Below, piece after piece: positions 61,401 through 64,000 of a DNA stretch of 64,000 nucleotides. Each line of letters opens with the position of its first letter. Within the stretch, counting starts at the first letter, position 1. Location of the stretch: NCBI RefSeq assembly GCF_029168945.1, contig NC_083605.1, positions 75,038,969 to 75,102,968 of the forward strand, in the 5' to 3' direction. The position numbers and the translations under genes were made by a program. The notes beneath the pieces are model-generated. The model searched no databases and was not told the origin of the DNA. It saw nothing but the letters and a program-made list of their open reading frames with translations. The DNA is from Cannabis sativa. Lineage: Eukaryota > Streptophyta > Magnoliopsida > Rosales > Cannabaceae.

Positions 61401-61912
61401 ATTTCGGTTTTGTTGTTTTATAGTTGTTGTTCCAGCTCCAAAGGTTGTTACCCCACAAAAGCCAATTGCAGTTAACCCACAAAAACCTGTTCCAAGGCCT
61501 AAAACAAGCCCAGCAGCAACTCCAGCAGGTAATGTATTGAATGGTATTTGTTTGTTGTGTCATTAGAATAATGAGATGATCAAAATCTGACTAAGGAACT
61601 TGTTTTGCAGTTTCAACAACCTCTGGCCCAATTTCAGTTCAACAAAAGATGACAACTTCATGGATTTCAAATGGGAAAACTTACTACAGATACTCAACTG
61701 TGGTGACCAACAAGTCCACTAAGGATGTCAAATCCGTCAAGATTTCGATATCCAAACTCTACGGCCCAATCTGGGGTCTGACCAAGAGTGGTGATTTCTA
61801 CACATTGCCATCATGGCTCAACAATATACCAGCTGGGAAGAGCCTTGAGTTTGTATACATTCACTCAGCTTCACCAGCAGATGTTGCAGTCTCAAGCTAC
61901 ACATTGTCTTAA
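58495..61912 (+). CDS. Endo-beta-1,4-glucanase, GH9 class C with CBM49 (endoglucanase 6-like)
   Basis: Nine coding exons: 58495-58692, 58772-58984, 59093-59293, 60097-60186, 60266-60430, 60550-60834, 60983-61331, 61424-61528, 61611-61912. All introns are GT-AG and the frame is open, giving 635 aa. Residues 1-22 are a signal peptide (AFS|GHDYG). The GH9 catalytic domain spans about 24-500: [13 protein letters not shown] holds the DAGD box at 75-78, HHRGSS at 411-416, and [17 protein letters not shown] carries catalytic Asp463 and Glu472, matching the second GH9 signature. A Pro/Lys/Thr-rich linker at about 501-545, mostly encoded by the small eighth exon, leads to a CBM49 at about 545-635. It would hydrolyse internal beta-1,4-glucosyl bonds of cellulose or related glucans in the cell wall. 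Domain order matches plant class C enzymes such as Arabidopsis GH9C2; orthology is not tested. Confidence 0.95.
59294..60096 (+). other. Long third intron of the GH9 gene
   Basis: 803 bases, ten times longer than the first intron. The 3' half (59820-59960) holds AAACGACGTCGTC, CACGTGAG and TGACCGT motifs in a GC-richer patch, which looks promoter- or enhancer-like. No transposon ends recognised. Confidence 0.5.
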
Positions 61913-62375
61913 TTAGGAAAGACAAAGATTTGTGCAGCTATACAAATGCAGTCCAGAAGTGGGGTCTTATTTTTTTCTTTAAAAGTTTCAATCTTTACTT
62001 GTGTTTTGGTATTTGAATAGGGTTTTTTATATAGGGATGATGGTATTATTATTATTATTAGCTTAAGATAAGCTTGAAGAACTGGGGGAAGAAAGGAGTG
62101 AAGAGACAGTTTATGAAAAGTGCTCATCCTCTTTCACCTCTAGTACACTATTTATATAGACAGAGAGAGAAAGAGAAAGAAAGATAGAGAGAAAGAAATG
62201 TGAGAAGTGATATTAGTAATGACTTCTCAAATGACACCAAGAAGAAGTCTATTTGTTGTACTTCACAGCAAGCTTTGAATGTCTTTTCTTTTTTGTGATT
62301 GTAATGTTGTAACCTTTGCAACATTTTGCTTTTTTCTTTTCAATTTCCAATATGAATATAGTTTGTGCAGTTCAA
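61913..62375 (+). other. GH9 gene 3' UTR region
   Basis: Includes a purine-rich microsatellite (62158-62200, GAGAGAAAGAGAAAG) and T-rich/TTGTAA elements near 62290-62345 typical of plant polyadenylation regions. Cleavage site not determined. Confidence 0.45.
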
Positions 62376-62724
62376 TCTTGTCTACTTAATTTCTATTATG
62401 TTATTTTTTTCCATATTTTGTTCCCAAATATGTGTTTCATAAACTTTGGAACCAAGTACACTTGATATGACAAAGGATACCATATCATATGTTCTCCACA
62501 TGAAACAATGACTTTGTACTTAAGATTATTTATCACCATTGACACTTACATTAGATATGGTAGATAATAAATATTGACGAACCTGAATGAGAAGGCCAAA
62601 AGTGCATACTTATCACTATTTAAATAGTTTGTAAGTGCATGTTTCACATCAGAGTTCTTAACTAAAAAATTATTTTTTGTATCTAAAAACAAAAAATTAT
62701 TTTTTGAGAACAATTAAGCACATT

Positions 62725-63275
62725 TGTTGGAAATATTTTATCAGGATCTAGATTTACTACCATGTATGTTTCATTAACATTCTAATATGAATTCTAAAAC
62801 AATGAAATAAACATATAAAGTTTAGAAAACCTTACATTGGGTGCAGCGGAATATCCTTCCGTTCAGATCTCTAGCCCTTGATTCCTTTCTGTAGCAGAAC
62901 ATAATCAAAATCTGAACCTGGATCTCTTTCTCTCCTTCCTTTGATGCTGAATCTCCTTCTTGTTGATTGGATTCTTCACAATCTTCCACACTATGATAGA
63001 GATCCCACTTGATGTGTGTGGGCACTCACTCATTCACTCAAGGTTCGAAATTGAAGAGGAAAAGAGAAGGGAAGTGGCAGCTATAGAGAAAGAAAAGGAG
63101 GCTCAAATTTCATCTGACAAAATTAAGTGTGAATGAGAGCCATCACTATCTATTTATAGGTAACCACCTAGGTTTAAGTTAGAATTATTTGACATTAAAA
63201 TAATAAAAAAATAAATGATAAAACCCATTAAGTGTGGCCGGCCATGGACTTTGAATAATGGGCCTCACTTATACA
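62725..63275 (-). repeat. Possible solo LTR or LTR fragment
   Basis: Left end TGTTGGAAATATTTTATCAG, a block ACATTGGGTGCAGCGGAA typical of copia-like LTRs, and a minus-strand TATA-like CCTATAAATAG at about 63150-63160. The right end (…TATACA near 63275) is a guess, and no target duplication is seen. The short frame here (62822-63025) is not a gene. Confidence 0.4.
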
Positions 63276-63297
63276 ATTTTACTGTTTTATTATTTCT

Positions 63298-63425
63298 GCA
63301 TCTCATTAAAAGGAATCCACAGTGGAAGCTCAGTAATATAGATTGTTTTAATATATGTGCTTACCTCAAGTGGAAGGTTAGTAATCTAATGATGCTTCCA
63401 CTGTGGATTCCACTTAATGAGATGC
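63298..63425. repeat. Small hairpin with 32-bp arms (two mismatches) and 64-base loop
   Basis: Left arm 63298-63329 (GCATCTCATT then GGAATCCACAGTGGAAGC) and right arm 63394-63425 are complementary at 30 of 32 positions. Partial pairing extends into the flanking TTTTAT/ATAAAA. It could be a tiny MITE or a miRNA-type precursor. Confidence 0.7.
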
Positions 63426-63429
63426 AAAA

Positions 63430-64000
63430 ATAAAACATATATGTGTTTATTTTTTATATTTAAAAAATTTATAAAAAATAATAATTTTTATAACAACAAA
63501 ATATTGTTTTTCTATTTCTAAAAATATTATTTTAAAAACCTAAAATAAAATATAATACCAACTACTTTAGCAGTATGATGTATTTTTAAATGATGTTGGA
63601 AAACAAATCTGCATATTTTACACAAATAATATTATTACTAATATATGAGTTAAATGTAACTATGCATTCCAAGCTATTATTTATTTATTTATTTATTTTG
63701 AATAATTAATGAACAAAATTTTATTAAAAAAAATTTGAGTACACTGAAAAGAAAAGAAGAAAAATCTTTCATCTAAACTAATTTATCACCCACCTTAAAT
63801 ACGTGCACAGCTAATTCATAAACAATTTTATTGGTCAACCGACGAACATGAATTAAGGACGCCTCAAAAAAAAAATTAGATAAAAGACTATAAACATCAT
63901 TTAAAAAAGAACCAAAATCATTATATAAAGAGATGATTTTTTAGCGAAAACAAAAATCACAGCTGGATAATCAGATTCAATAGAATAAAGAGGGAGACCA
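63430..64000. other. AT-rich intergenic DNA, no gene seen
   Basis: No frame or repeat I can name up to the window edge. Confidence 0.5.

Noticed and set aside
62822..63025. Minus-strand frame of 67 codons with Glu/Lys-rich centre
   Set aside because: Lies in an LTR-like repeat and lacks any known motif.

Overview
The window reads as AT-rich nuclear DNA of a flowering plant (eudicot). The evidence is two spliced genes with GT-AG introns, plant-specific protein families (a DUF7356-type membrane protein and a class C GH9 endoglucanase with CBM49), a plant Sirevirus-type Ty1/copia retrotransposon primed by initiator-Met tRNA, and dense small inverted-repeat transposons. The repeat flavour reminds me of Rosales such as Cannabis or Humulus, but that is an impression from memory and not proven here.

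Layout. 1-8600: intergenic repeats: nested MITEs, a LINE remnant, a 0.54 kb fold-back element inside an (AAT)n microsatellite, and more (AAT)n tracts. 8.8-11.5 kb: gene 1, plus strand, four coding exons, 429 aa, a secretory-pathway single-pass membrane protein of unknown function. 11.5-15.9 kb: MITEs and AT-rich DNA. 15,954-26,203: a complete 10.25 kb Ty1/copia Sirevirus-like element on the minus strand with two ~1.13 kb LTRs, a perfect 5-bp target duplication (ATAAT), PBS, repeated polypurine tracts, a frame-broken gag-pol and an additional ORF between pol and the 3' LTR. 26.2-58.3 kb: a gene-poor stretch of MITEs of several families (MULE-type with 9-bp duplications, CACTA-type, pogo/Emigrant-like, hAT-like), LINE remnants and AT-rich filler, with one GC-richer island at 30.9-31.45 kb carrying three G-boxes. 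58,495-61,912: gene 2, plus strand, nine coding exons, 635 aa, a secreted GH9 endo-beta-1,4-glucanase with a C-terminal CBM49. 62.4-64 kb: an LTR-like fragment and a small near-perfect hairpin.

The two genes have no obvious functional link. Both are intact over all exons, whereas the retrotransposon's internal ORFs are broken about a dozen times even though its LTRs are nearly identical. That contrast is one of the main observations. The other is the additional ORF: it sits where Sireviruses carry an envelope-like gene, but looks like a nuclear, coiled-coil protein of the 'putative plant transposon protein' type.

MITE families are named here for cross-reference: A (ends GGGTAAATACC), B (GAGTAATTTG), C (CACTA ends, internal GCCAGC repeats), D (CACTA ends, internal TTTAGTCAC), E (GAGAAATGCTAA), F (GGCTAATTAG), G (CAGTAGAACC), H (TATATAGGG).
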